Assembly (NCBI GenBank): GCA_036489445.1 | Contig: DASXFV010000091.1 | Coordinates: 1 to 64,000 of the forward strand | DNA from: DAIDKA01 sp036489445 | GTDB lineage: Bacteria > Pseudomonadota > Gammaproteobacteria > Steroidobacterales > Steroidobacteraceae | Direction of reading: 5' to 3' | Length of the DNA: 64,000 nucleotides | In this document: piece by piece, positions 16,733-25,680 of the stretch | Layout: each line of letters opens with the position of its first letter | How positions within the stretch are numbered: position 1 is the first letter of the stretch | The notes under the pieces: model-generated | What the model was told of the DNA's origin: nothing | The model's database searches: none | Seen by the model: the letters and a program-made list of their open reading frames with translations, nothing else | Program-made: the position numbers and the translations under genes

Positions 16733-17515
16733 ATGCGTGCATCTTTGTTCGTGGCCGCAGCGCTCATGGCTGCGCCATTGTTCGGTACTGCGGCAGCGGC
16801 CGAGAAGATTCCGAAACCGATCGCGGCGGCAGTCGCAGACCCTTCGCGACCCAGTGCGGATACCGACCGGGACGCCGCGCGCAAGCCTGCGGAAATGCTG
16901 GCCTTCGCCGGCATAAAACCCGGCGAACAGATCGTCGAGCTGCTGCCCGGCGGCGGCTACTTTACCCGTGTACTCAGCCTCACCGTGGGTCCCAAGGGCC
17001 ATATCTATGCGCTGGGGTTTCCGCCGCGGCCCCGGCGACCGGGCAGCAGTGCGCCGGCCATGGCCATGGCCATGGCATCGCCGCTGGAAGCCCTCGCCAA
17101 GGATCCGCATTACGGAAACATCAGCGTGCTGACGCTGGCGGCGCTGGACTCGGACCCGCCGGGCGTCCCCCAGGTGGATCTGGTGTGGACCTCGGATAAC
17201 TACCACGACATGCACAATGGGCCTACCGCGAACATCGCGGCCTTCAACAAGCATGTGTTTTCTATCCTCAAACACCACGGCGTCTTCGTCGTCATTGACC
17301 ACGTAGCCGCGGCGGGCAGCGGGACCAGTGACACCAGCACCATGCATCGGATTGATCCGGAAGCGGTCAAAACCGAAGTGGAAGCCGCAGGCTTCAGGCT
17401 GGCGGGCAGCAGCGACGCCGCACACAACCCGAATGATCCGCACACCGCCCCGGTGCGCGATGCCTCGGTCCGCGGTCACACGGATGAATTCGCACTGAAA
17501 TTCATCAAGCCGTAG
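16733..17515 (+). CDS. Exported class I SAM-dependent methyltransferase-like protein (COG4798)
   Basis: 260-residue protein with a signal peptide (MRASLFVAAALMAAPLFGTAAAA) followed by a Rossmann methyltransferase core. SAM motif I appears as VELLPGGGYFTRVL, an acidic motif II region follows, and DLVWTSDNYHDMHN is diagnostic of the predicted-methyltransferase group COG4798. The substrate is unknown; SAM availability outside the cytoplasm makes activity uncertain. The start at 16733 is supported by AGGGGATC upstream. A GGCCAT hexamer repeat inside the gene encodes an Ala-Met run (17056-17076). Confidence 0.8.
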   Translation: MRASLFVAAALMAAPLFGTAAAAEKIPKPIAAAVADPSRPSADTDRDAARKPAEMLAFAGIKPGEQIVELLPGGGYFTRVLSLTVGPKGHIYALGFPPRPRRPGSSAPAMAMAMASPLEALAKDPHYGNISVLTLAALDSDPPGVPQVDLVWTSDNYHDMHNGPTANIAAFNKHVFSILKHHGVFVVIDHVAAAGSGTSDTSTMHRIDPEAVKTEVEAAGFRLAGSSDAAHNPNDPHTAPVRDASVRGHTDEFALKFIKP

Positions 17516-17525
17516 TGCAAAGATG

Positions 17526-17555
17526 GGGTCCGGGTCAGGTCGCCTGCCCGGGCCC
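17526..17555. terminator. Hairpin between convergent methyltransferase and ZIP genes
   Basis: GGGTCCGGGTCAGG pairs with CCTGCCCGGGCCC across a 3-base loop, allowing one G-T pair and one bulged T. It fills the gap between two convergent stop codons. It lacks a U-tract, so intrinsic termination is only probable. Confidence 0.55.
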
Positions 17556-17557
17556 TA

Positions 17558-18337
17558 TCAGCCGGCAACCTGCGCCACGACATACAGGCAAACGGCCCCG
17601 GCGACTGTCGCGAAGGTGGTCAGCAGACGCGGATGGGCATGGTGGCTTTCGGGAAGCAGATCGCTGCCGCCGACGTACAGGAAAAATCCCGAGAACAGCG
17701 CCAGCACCGTAGCCAGCCCCTGAGTGGGTATGGTCAGCGCCATGCTGGTCAGGGCGCCCACCACAGGCGCCACCGCATCGACTACCAGCCATCTGAATGC
17801 GCCCCGACGATCACCCCCATTGCGCAACACCACGCTGACCGTATTCAGACCGTCAGAAAAATCGTGCGCCAGCACCGCCACCGCTACCGCAATGCCCACC
17901 GCACGACTGGCCTGGAAGGCGACACCGATGGCGAAACCGTCCAGGAAACTGTGGATCGAGAAGCTCGCCGCGGCCGCCCAGCCGCGTCGCGGATTGGTAT
18001 GACCCCGCGGGTCACTGGAATGTCCGGGCAGCGAACGGTCCAGCAGCATGTACAGCAGGAAGCCCAGCCCCGCGATGGCCAGGATTACCCGCGGCGCCAG
18101 CACGGGCGGCGTTGCACTGGCGCCCCCCAGTTCCACGGCTTCCGGCAGCAGGTCGAAAAAGGCCACGCCGATGACCGCGCCGGCACTGAACGCCAGGACC
18201 AGGTGCAGTCGGTCGCGCATGGAGATCCCCACCCAGCCGCCGAGCATGGTGGCCACACAGGTGGCCGCAGCGATGGGAAGAATCAACAAGTTTTGCAAGG
18301 CGTCCGGCTCCAGGCAGCGCATGCGCGCCGGCCGCAC
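17558..18337 (-). CDS. ZIP family divalent metal transporter
   Basis: 259-residue membrane protein with about eight TM segments. The metal-path motifs are HSFLDGFAIG (TM4) and LAHDFSDGLNT (TM5), plus a short histidine-bearing cytoplasmic loop (GHSSDPRGHTNPRRG). Members of this family import Zn2+, Fe2+ or Mn2+. A second ATG five codons in (18322) is also possible as start. It converges with the methyltransferase gene and lies 32 bases downstream of dcp on the same strand. Confidence 0.85.
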   Translation of the reverse strand: MRPARMRCLEPDALQNLLILPIAAATCVATMLGGWVGISMRDRLHLVLAFSAGAVIGVAFFDLLPEAVELGGASATPPVLAPRVILAIAGLGFLLYMLLDRSLPGHSSDPRGHTNPRRGWAAAASFSIHSFLDGFAIGVAFQASRAVGIAVAVAVLAHDFSDGLNTVSVVLRNGGDRRGAFRWLVVDAVAPVVGALTSMALTIPTQGLATVLALFSGFFLYVGGSDLLPESHHAHPRLLTTFATVAGAVCLYVVAQVAG

Positions 18338-18369
18338 ATGCTACCAGTCCCGCCCGGCCTCAGGTCCGG

Positions 18370-20424
18370 TCAGAGTCCGCGATAGGCGACGAGTGGTGCG
18401 ACGTCCGGCGCTCGCCCATAGAAGTCGATGAACATGGCCTGCGGATCGAGGCTGCGTCCCCGGGACAAGACCTTGTCGCGTAGCGTGTCGCCATTGCTCC
18501 GGCCCAGCCCGCCGCGGGCGGTAAACCACTGCCCCGCATCGCGGGCCAGAACTTCGCTCCAGATGTAGGCGTAGTAGCCGGCCGAGTAGCCGCCGGAAAA
18601 CACGTGGGCAAAGTAACAGGTGTGATAGCGGGGCGGGACCAGCGCCGGGTCCATGCCATGGCGCGCGAGCACCTCTGCCTCGAACGCCTGCGGATCGGCG
18701 ACCTGCTGTGCCTCCGGGAGGGCCAGTTCATGCCAGGCCTGATCGATCAGGGCGGCGGCCAGGTACTCAGTCGTGGCGTAACCCTGATCGAATGTCTGCG
18801 CCGCCAGCACCTTGCTACGCAGCGCCTCGGGCATGGGCTCCCCGCTTCGATAGTGGCGCGCGAAATTTGCCAGGACCTTTGGATCTCGCGCCCACATTTC
18901 GTTGAACTGTGAGGGAAATTCCACGAAGTCGCGTGGCACATTGGTTCCCTGCAGCAGCGGGTAGTGCACGTCCGACAGCATGCCATGCAGCGCGTGTCCA
19001 AACTCGTGGAACAGCGTCGTGACTTCCTCGAAAGTCAGCAGCGCGGGTTGTCCTGCCTGGGGCTTCGGGACGTTCAGATTGTTGACCACCACGGGTCTCA
19101 ACCCCAACAGTCGCGCCTGGCGCACGAAATTGCTCATCCAGGCGCCGCCCTGCTTGGTCTCACGTGCAAAGTAGTCCGCCAGGAACAGCGCCAACGGCGT
19201 CCCGTCGACATCAAACACCTCGAACACCCGCACGTCAGGGTGGTAGACCGGTAGCTCCGGACGCTCTTTGAACGTCAGGCCATACAGCTCGTGCGCGGAA
19301 TAGAACACACCGTCCTGCAGCACCCTGTTCAGCTCAAAATACGGCGCTACCTGTGCACGATCAAAATCGAATCGCACTTTGCGCAGCCGCTCGGCGTAGA
19401 ACGGCCAGTCCCAGGCCTGCAGTCGGAACGGCTCGAAGCCTTCCACCCGGGCATGCGCCTCGATCAGTTGCTGCAGGTCCCTGGCATCCTCGCGGGCCCG
19501 CGCCAGGGCGGCCGGGACCAGGTCTGTCAGAATGCGCCGCACGGCAGCGGGGTTGCCTGCCGATTCGTCCTCCAGCTGATAGGCGGCATGATTGCCGTAT
19601 CCCAGCAGCGCAGCGCGCTGCGCACGCAGCGCCACCAGCTGTTGGACGAGCAGGGTGTTGTCCGCCGCACCGCTGCGGCCGCGACCCGCAGAGGTCTTGA
19701 ACAGACGCTCCCGCAAGGGGCGGTTCGACAGCTGTGCGAGCAGCGGCTGAACGGTCGTGTTGTGCAGGGTGATCAACCATTTGCCGACCAGCCCGCGTGC
19801 GGCGGCGGCCTGCGCGGCCGCGCCGATCTGTTCGGTGGCCAACCCCGCCAGCTCCGCGGCGCTGTCGACCACCACGGCGCCATCCGTGGTCGCCTTCAGC
19901 ACATTCTGCTTGAACTGCGTGGTCAGGCTGGAAATCTGCGCGTTGATGGCCTTGAGGCGGGTTTTCTCGGCATCGCTCAGCCGCGCCCCGGCGCGCACGA
20001 ACTGCGTGTGATACCGCCCCAGCAGCTGCACCGCCTCCGGTTCCAGCCCCAGTTCCGTGCGCCGCTCGTACAGGGCACTCACGCGTGCGAACAGCTTCGA
20101 ATCAAGCAGGATCGCATCCTCGTGCGCCGCCAACTGCGGCGCGAGGGCGGACTCGAATTGCTGCATGACATCGTTGGTGTTGGCGGCGATCAGGTTAAAG
20201 AACACCGCCGTCGCCCGATCCAGCAACTCCCCGCTACGCTCCAGCGCCACAATGGTGTTGTCAAAGGAGGCGGCAGCCTCCTGACCCGTGATGACCGCCA
20301 CCTCGCGCAGCTGCGCCCTCATTCCCTGCGTGAAGGCTTCCTGGTAGTGCTGGTTGTCGAGCCGATCAAATGGGGGGAGCTGGTACGGCAGAGTGCTGGG
20401 TTGCAGCAGGGGATTGGCTTGCAT
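18370..20424 (-). CDS. dcp: Peptidyl-dipeptidase Dcp / oligopeptidase A (M3 family)
   Basis: 684-residue zinc metallopeptidase. The active site is LFHEFGHALHG (HExxH), with the third ligand Glu in the following helix (PSQFNEMW). The C-terminal GYSAGYYAYIWSEVLARD stretch is the M3 signature. The start at 20424 gives MQANPLLQPSTLPYQLPPFD, which aligns with typical Dcp N-termini; the frame is open to 20484 but without a better start. There is no signal peptide, so it is cytoplasmic and degrades small peptides. It is divergent from slyD. Confidence 0.92.
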   Translation of the reverse strand: MQANPLLQPSTLPYQLPPFDRLDNQHYQEAFTQGMRAQLREVAVITGQEAAASFDNTIVALERSGELLDRATAVFFNLIAANTNDVMQQFESALAPQLAAHEDAILLDSKLFARVSALYERRTELGLEPEAVQLLGRYHTQFVRAGARLSDAEKTRLKAINAQISSLTTQFKQNVLKATTDGAVVVDSAAELAGLATEQIGAAAQAAAARGLVGKWLITLHNTTVQPLLAQLSNRPLRERLFKTSAGRGRSGAADNTLLVQQLVALRAQRAALLGYGNHAAYQLEDESAGNPAAVRRILTDLVPAALARAREDARDLQQLIEAHARVEGFEPFRLQAWDWPFYAERLRKVRFDFDRAQVAPYFELNRVLQDGVFYSAHELYGLTFKERPELPVYHPDVRVFEVFDVDGTPLALFLADYFARETKQGGAWMSNFVRQARLLGLRPVVVNNLNVPKPQAGQPALLTFEEVTTLFHEFGHALHGMLSDVHYPLLQGTNVPRDFVEFPSQFNEMWARDPKVLANFARHYRSGEPMPEALRSKVLAAQTFDQGYATTEYLAAALIDQAWHELALPEAQQVADPQAFEAEVLARHGMDPALVPPRYHTCYFAHVFSGGYSAGYYAYIWSEVLARDAGQWFTARGGLGRSNGDTLRDKVLSRGRSLDPQAMFIDFYGRAPDVAPLVAYRGL

Positions 20425-20616
20425 GAATCTCGTTGCGACCGGCGTGGGTCTTAAAAGTGCCGCCATTTTTACAGGCAGTAGCACCGCTGCCTAGCCGCAT
20501 TCCTGGCCTATTGGCCGAGACTCCCGCAATTTGGCGTATTTCGCTACACTGCAAAACTCATTACACGGCGATTGCACCGCATTGAGGCAGCGCCCCTGCC
20601 TATGGACTTTACATTC

Positions 20617-21099
20617 ATGAGTATCCAGAAAGACTCCGTCGTCACACTCCATTACACCCTCAAGGACGATGCCGGAGAAGTCATTGACAGCTCCGATGGC
20701 GGCGAACCTCTAGCCTACCTGCACGGTCATGGCAATCTGGTGGTAGGGCTCGAGCGTGAGCTGACGGGCAAGGTCGCCGGCGACAAGCTGAGTGTAAAAG
20801 TCACGCCCCAGGACGGCTATGGCGAGCGCGACGCAGCCATGGTCCAGCGCCTGCCACGCCGCCAGCTCAAGGGGATTGCGAAGCTCTATGTGGGCATGAA
20901 ACTGCACGCGCAGACCCAGGAAGGTCCGCGCGAGGTCACCGTCACCCAGGTGTTGGGCGACACGGTCACCATCGATGCCAACCATCCGTTGGCGGGCAAG
21001 AACCTGAACTTCGACATCGAGATCACCGACGTGCGTGACGCCAGCAGCGAGGAACTGGAGCATGGCCATGTTCACGGTGATCACGGGCACCACCACTAG
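20617..21099 (+). CDS. slyD: FKBP-type peptidyl-prolyl isomerase SlyD
   Basis: 160-residue FKBP-type isomerase and chaperone. The FKBP domain is split by an IF (insert-in-flap) domain at about residues 70-125 (YGERDAAMVQRLPRRQL...NHPLAGKNLNFDIE), characteristic of SlyD. The C-terminal tail EHGHVHGDHGHHH is a shortened histidine-rich metal-binding tail, as used in Ni2+ delivery. The start was chosen at the ATG giving MSIQKDSVVTLHYTLK, the normal SlyD N-terminus; upstream ATG 20602 is an alternative. Confidence 0.92.
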   Translation: MSIQKDSVVTLHYTLKDDAGEVIDSSDGGEPLAYLHGHGNLVVGLERELTGKVAGDKLSVKVTPQDGYGERDAAMVQRLPRRQLKGIAKLYVGMKLHAQTQEGPREVTVTQVLGDTVTIDANHPLAGKNLNFDIEITDVRDASSEELEHGHVHGDHGHHH

Positions 21100-21107
21100 G
21101 GCGAGGC

Positions 21108-22250
21108 TCACCCCTGCGAGTCCTGCGCCCGGCCCTTCCATTGGCCGCCGCGTCCGATCTGGTACTGCCAGGCTGAATACACGGTGGCCCCGGCGTAGTA
21201 GGCCGCGGCGGCCGGCAAAGTCAGCGCCCACCATGCATTCAAGCCGTAGAAACGCACCATGGGCCGGTAGCACAGGCTCATGAGCGCCCAGGCGCAGGCT
21301 CCGCCCACGATGCCTGTCGGGCTGCCGCTGAACAACAGCACTGGAGGCAGCAGGTAGGTCGCCACCAGTCCCACGAGGGTGCCCAGCAGCAGCAGCCAGG
21401 AATGTCCCAGCTGATTGAAAGCGGTGCGTGAAATCATCCGACCGATCTCGGCCACGGAGCCATACGGGCGCAGGCTGCGCGCCCGCCGAGTGAGTCCCAG
21501 ACAGACCCGCCCGCCCGCTCGTTTGATGGAGCGCGCCAGCGCGCAGTCATCGATGATCTGGGAGTGGATGGCTTCCAGGCCACCACTGCGCTCCAGGGCA
21601 GCCGGGCGTACCAGCATACAGCCACCCGCAGCGCCCGCAGTGGCCGCGCCGCGGCGGGCAATCCAGGCCGGCGGGTAGAGCTTCAGAAAAAAGAATACAA
21701 AGGCCGGGATCAGCCAGCGTTCAGCGGCGTTGCTCACGGTGAGCTGTACCATGAAGGAGAGTAGATCGGCGTCCAGCCGCTGGGCGTTGGCGACCAGCCG
21801 CGCGACATGATCCGGCTCGTGGTGAATGTCCGCGTCGGTGAACAACAGGTAGTCCGGTTGCCGCAAGGCCGCAGTCGCCACCCCGCGGGCCATGGCGCAG
21901 ACCTTGCCGCTCCAGCCGGGCTCGGGTCCGGACCCCCGCAGCACTGTGACCCGCTCCACTGCCCCCGCCTGCGCAGCAACGGCCCCCACCACATCCGCGG
22001 TCCCATCGCTGCTGGCATCATCCACCACGACGATGTGCAGTTCGCCGGCGTAGTGCTGCGCCAGCAGTGACTGCACCGCCAGGCCCACCACCGATGCCTC
22101 ATTGCGTGCGGGGATGACCGCCACCACCCGATCGGCCGCACCGGGCACCGCTGCGTCCGTGGACAGCAAGCGGCCAACGCGCCAAAAACCCCCGCGCGCC
22201 AGCATCAGGTACAGCCAGATCAGGACCGGCAGGAGCGCCAGGTACAGCAT
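21108..22250 (-). CDS. hpnB: Glycosyltransferase, HpnB-like (hopanoid-associated)
   Basis: 380-residue family-2 glycosyltransferase with a TM anchor at the N-terminus and three to four TM segments at the C-terminus. GT-A motifs are VVAVIPARNEA, VVDDASSDGT and FTDADIHHEPD (DxD-like), with a later IDDCALARSIKR acceptor-site motif. The C-terminal GRGGQWKGRAQ ending is characteristic of HpnB proteins found in hopanoid loci. No other hopanoid gene is nearby, so the role is family-based. Its stop lies 9 bases from the convergent slyD stop. Confidence 0.85.
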   Translation of the reverse strand: MLYLALLPVLIWLYLMLARGGFWRVGRLLSTDAAVPGAADRVVAVIPARNEASVVGLAVQSLLAQHYAGELHIVVVDDASSDGTADVVGAVAAQAGAVERVTVLRGSGPEPGWSGKVCAMARGVATAALRQPDYLLFTDADIHHEPDHVARLVANAQRLDADLLSFMVQLTVSNAAERWLIPAFVFFFLKLYPPAWIARRGAATAGAAGGCMLVRPAALERSGGLEAIHSQIIDDCALARSIKRAGGRVCLGLTRRARSLRPYGSVAEIGRMISRTAFNQLGHSWLLLLGTLVGLVATYLLPPVLLFSGSPTGIVGGACAWALMSLCYRPMVRFYGLNAWWALTLPAAAAYYAGATVYSAWQYQIGRGGQWKGRAQDSQG

Positions 22251-22287
22251 TCAGGAACCTGCGTGCCGGCGCTGCCGGCGCGCGGAC

Positions 22288-23661
22288 TTATATAGCCGAG
22301 GCGCTGGACAGACCCCCCAGGGCCCCGGTGTCCGAAGCAGGCTCGCTCTGCGGGCTGGTCTCATCGGGGCGCATTTTCAGGAACAGCAGCGCGAAGGCGG
22401 CAACCAGCGACCCCATCGCCATCACAGTGGCCACGACGGGCACGGGATGACCGGCCTGGAACAGCAGACCCGCCACCCAGGGCGCAAGGGCCGCGCCACC
22501 GCGACCGACGCCGATTGCCCAACCGGTACCGAACGCGCGCACGTGGGTGGGAAATGCGCGCGCGAAAATCGCATACATGCCGACGATGCCGGCATTACCG
22601 AAGAACCCCGCACCGGCGCACAGCAGCGCCAGCCGATTGAGGTTCGCCGGGCTGTGACCAAAAAGGATCACGCCGACCGTGGCCAGGACCATGGTCACGA
22701 TGGTGAGGGGCTTCAGCGGCAGTTTCTGTGTGAGCACACCAAACAAAGCCCCGCCCGCCGCCCCCCCGACATTCGCCCAGGTCAGCACGCCCGCGGCGGA
22801 AGAATCCGGGAAACCCATGGTATGGATGATGTTGGGCACCCATTTGAGGATGAAATAGAACGTGGTGACATGGAAGAAGTACGCGAGCGTGAGAATGACC
22901 GTGGTGCCAAGGAGCGCGGGCGCAAAGATGTCCGCAATGGAGCCCTTCGCGACATTGAGCACCTGCGGTGGCAGGCTGTCGATGGCCGCATATCCCATGC
23001 GCTTCATGGCGCGATTGATCTTGGTCAGCGCGCCAGCGGGCTGTTTGCGCGCCAGCCAGTGAACCGATTCGGGTACCAGGAACCACACCAGCGGAATCAG
23101 CGTAGCGGTGAACGCCGCGCCAAAATAGAACACCGAACGCCAGTCGTAGGTTTTCAACAGCTGACTGACGATGACGCCCCCGAAAACCGCGCCAAGGGGG
23201 TAACCGATGGACATGAAGGACACGCACGCGTCGCGACGCCGGGCATTGGCAAACTCTGCCGTGATGGCATTCACAGAGGCCAGTACGCCGCCGATTCCCA
23301 GTCCGGTCACCACCCGCCAAACCGACAGGTCATAGACCCCGACCGCATGGGTTGCCATGAGCATGCCCACCGTCATCAGGATCAGGCAGCCCAGCACGGT
23401 CGGGCGGCGGCCGATACGGTCGGCGACGCCCCCCAGGACGACGGAGCCCACCGCCATGCCGATCAGTTCCATTGACAGCACCGCGCCCAGCACCGCCTTC
23501 GTGATGTGCCATTCTCTGAGAATCCCGTTAGAGGCGAAGCTGATGGACATCACATCGAATCCGTCCAGGGCGTTCAGACCCACCGCGATGAACACCACGA
23601 TGATCTGCAACACGCCCATGGGCGATCTGAGGATGGTTTGACGCGGGTCGGTATTGTTCAT
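22288..23661 (-). CDS. MFS transporter, aromatic acid:H+ symporter (AAHS) type
   Basis: 457-residue 12-TM major facilitator. TM1 has the LDGFDV motif characteristic of PcaK/BenK-like AAHS permeases. Loop 2-3 has motif A (GGVADRIGRRPTV), and the loop after TM8 has a weaker copy. These transporters take up benzoate-type aromatic acids with protons. The substrate here is not determined, and there are no aromatic-degradation genes beside it. Tail residues after TM12 are polar and low complexity. Confidence 0.85.
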   Translation of the reverse strand: MNNTDPRQTILRSPMGVLQIIVVFIAVGLNALDGFDVMSISFASNGILREWHITKAVLGAVLSMELIGMAVGSVVLGGVADRIGRRPTVLGCLILMTVGMLMATHAVGVYDLSVWRVVTGLGIGGVLASVNAITAEFANARRRDACVSFMSIGYPLGAVFGGVIVSQLLKTYDWRSVFYFGAAFTATLIPLVWFLVPESVHWLARKQPAGALTKINRAMKRMGYAAIDSLPPQVLNVAKGSIADIFAPALLGTTVILTLAYFFHVTTFYFILKWVPNIIHTMGFPDSSAAGVLTWANVGGAAGGALFGVLTQKLPLKPLTIVTMVLATVGVILFGHSPANLNRLALLCAGAGFFGNAGIVGMYAIFARAFPTHVRAFGTGWAIGVGRGGAALAPWVAGLLFQAGHPVPVVATVMAMGSLVAAFALLFLKMRPDETSPQSEPASDTGALGGLSSASAI

Positions 23662-23761
23662 GGACGGGTCCCTTGGCCATTCCAGGCCTTTCCGGTGTCA
23701 TCGTCAGCGGCGCAGATTATCACGGGTACCAGCACCGCAGCCGGTTGACGAGACAAAGGCC

Positions 23762-24598
23762 CTATGATGCGGAATCCTGCAGCTGCAGGCGGCTGAACAG
23801 CCGGGTCATGGCCTGTACCCGTCCAAGGTAGGCCGCCACATCCTGATCGCCGCAGTGCTCCCCGGGGGCGGTACGCAGGCCGCGGCGCACATACCCCGCC
23901 GCCGCCCCCGCGCCGCACAGATGGATCACCGTAGCCAACTGCTGGCGTTGCTGCAACGTCACATGGCTGCGGCGATACCGTGCCAGCAGGTCATCGGTAT
24001 TGGCCGTCAGATACGCCGATACCAGTTCCACGGCATGGCTGGGAATCACCCGGAAATACAGATCGTTCATCCAGCAGGCATGGATATCGTTCCAAGCCCC
24101 CTCGCGCACCACATGGTGGTCATGGATGCAAAGATGCCGCGCCGCGGCGAAGGTGCCGTCAGTGATCTGGTACATCCCTACTGCGCTGGAAGCGGGTCGG
24201 TACAGCTCGAAGAAATGCGGCCGCCAGGACCAGCGCCAGTAGGTGCGCGCCACCGGATTGCCGGAGGCCTCCACCTGCGCCAGAGCAGCCAGGAACGGCG
24301 CGGTCGTCACCGCCGTGGCATGTTCCCGAAAGATCGGGCCATAACGCCGCCAGGTCTCCTCGGGCATTTTGTTAAGTGCACCGCTGACCGGAAAGAAGAG
24401 CTCCGTTGGCTTGCGCAGGACCTGGTAGACGCCATTGACGACCAGCGCCGCCCCTGCCAGGACGATGAGCCCGATCAGCAGCTGCAACAGCCCGGGCGCG
24501 CGGCGCACTGCCCGCCAGAGCCGCACCCGCCCCGCCCTCGCGTGACGCTTGGTGAGCGGACGGGCGCGGCGGGTTTTCGCTTGCGCAGTGCGGGCCAA
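23762..24598 (-). CDS. Lytic transglycosylase-like (SLT fold) membrane-anchored protein
   Basis: 278-residue protein. A very basic N-terminus (residues 1-35) precedes one TM segment (about 37-60), and the rest is periplasmic. The SLT-type motifs are a catalytic Glu in AQVEASGNP and the downstream SSAVGMYQIT, equivalent to the ES...G..Q motifs of Slt70. Four or five cysteines in the C-terminal half could form disulfides. It would cleave peptidoglycan, but its divergence from standard families leaves activity unproven. It lies 24 bases downstream of the YXWGXW gene on the same strand. Confidence 0.7.
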   Translation of the reverse strand: MARTAQAKTRRARPLTKRHARAGRVRLWRAVRRAPGLLQLLIGLIVLAGAALVVNGVYQVLRKPTELFFPVSGALNKMPEETWRRYGPIFREHATAVTTAPFLAALAQVEASGNPVARTYWRWSWRPHFFELYRPASSAVGMYQITDGTFAAARHLCIHDHHVVREGAWNDIHACWMNDLYFRVIPSHAVELVSAYLTANTDDLLARYRRSHVTLQQRQQLATVIHLCGAGAAAGYVRRGLRTAPGEHCGDQDVAAYLGRVQAMTRLFSRLQLQDSAS

Positions 24599-24622
24599 TG
24601 TCAGACCGGAAACCGGGCCGGA

Positions 24623-25585
24623 TTAGCGATCGTGCTGCTCCTCCGGGGCGCGCCGCTCCGGCTCGTGTTCACCTTGCGCACGTGGTGCCTTCTCATGCGC
24701 ACTCTTGGGATGCGGTGCCTGCTGGTGCGGCTGGCCGCCCGGGCCACGCGTCGCCGCAGCACCATGCTGCGGTGGGGCACCGTCCTCACGCACCTGGGAT
24801 CGGTTGGCGGGTTCAGCACGCATAGCCGGGCCGCGCACTTCGGGCGCGGCGGCATGATGATTGACCGCCCCGTGATTGACCGCGCCAGGACCCGCATGGG
24901 CAAAGTCGCCCGCGCGTTGCGTGGTCAGGATCTGCGGGTGGCCCCCATTCTGCCCCCGGTGCATGGCGGGCATGCTTGCCGCACGCTGCTGCTGTTGTCG
25001 CTGCAGGGCGGTGGGGCCGGCGTGATGTGCGCTCATCGCCCTGCGTTCGGCCTGAGTGGGTTGCCGCTGCACGCCACCCGCGCCGCCATTGAAACTCACA
25101 TGCGACACCGTCACTTGTCGCACCGGCGTGTTGTAGACATTGACGATGTTCACATGTCCGAAGTTCGCCACCGAGCGGTTGTAGAAGAATGCACCACCAT
25201 GCCAATAACCGCCCTGGTAGCCCTGACCGGTATAACCGAAGCCGTAGTTGACGCCACCGTAGAAGCCAACCTGGGGACCCCAATATCCCTGGTTCCAGAC
25301 ATACAGTCCGTCGTTCCAGCCCCAGTAACCCGGCGTCCACAACATATCACTGGCGGGCGGCTCCACCCAGGTGCCGGGCACCCAGTAGTAATCCATGCCA
25401 TCCCAAGCCCAGTAGCCCGGAGTCCACAGATAGCCGGGTGCCGGCAGTGGCGGTTGTACATAGACGGGAAGTTCCGGGGGCGCAATATTCACGGAGACCC
25501 CGATGCCGAAAGCCGCCTGCGACAGCGTCGGTGCGCAGCACAGCAGCAGGGCCGGAATCAAGGCAAGAATTTTTGCGTAACGCAT
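24623..25585 (-). CDS. Exported YXWGXW-repeat protein
   Basis: 320-residue secreted protein. The signal peptide is MRYAKILALIPALLLCCAPTLSQA. A Pro-rich segment is followed by five or six Tyr/Trp repeats of the form GY-x-W-x-PGYW-x-W (about residues 45-125), then a Gly/Tyr stretch (GFGYTGQGYQGGYWHGG). The C-terminal half is low-complexity and rich in Q, H, A, P and R. This repeat family is found in proteobacterial envelopes and is uncharacterised. I chose the second ATG (25585) because GAGGTG lies upstream and the signal peptide then has normal length. Confidence 0.82.
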   Translation of the reverse strand: MRYAKILALIPALLLCCAPTLSQAAFGIGVSVNIAPPELPVYVQPPLPAPGYLWTPGYWAWDGMDYYWVPGTWVEPPASDMLWTPGYWGWNDGLYVWNQGYWGPQVGFYGGVNYGFGYTGQGYQGGYWHGGAFFYNRSVANFGHVNIVNVYNTPVRQVTVSHVSFNGGAGGVQRQPTQAERRAMSAHHAGPTALQRQQQQRAASMPAMHRGQNGGHPQILTTQRAGDFAHAGPGAVNHGAVNHHAAAPEVRGPAMRAEPANRSQVREDGAPPQHGAAATRGPGGQPHQQAPHPKSAHEKAPRAQGEHEPERRAPEEQHDR

Positions 25586-25602
25586 CGTGCACCTCATAGA
25601 TT

Positions 25603-25641
25603 TGTAAACATACTAACGTGACCGCCTCACGATTGTTTACA
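25603..25641. promoter_or_regulatory. Inverted repeat TGTAAACA / TGTTTACA between divergent genes
   Basis: TGTAAACA (25603-25610) and its exact complement TGTTTACA (25634-25641) are separated by 23 bases, in an AT-richer patch between the YXWGXW gene and hydroxypyruvate isomerase. The arrangement suits a regulator acting on both divergent promoters. No regulator can be named. Confidence 0.4.
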
Positions 25642-25680
25642 TTGTCCCCGGCCGGCGACAGCGCCGGGGAGGTGCACGGG

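Noticed and set aside
23855..25621. A 588-codon plus-strand frame across the SLT-like and YXWGXW genes
   Set aside because: It spans two genes read the other way, and its composition is arginine- and histidine-rich without structure.
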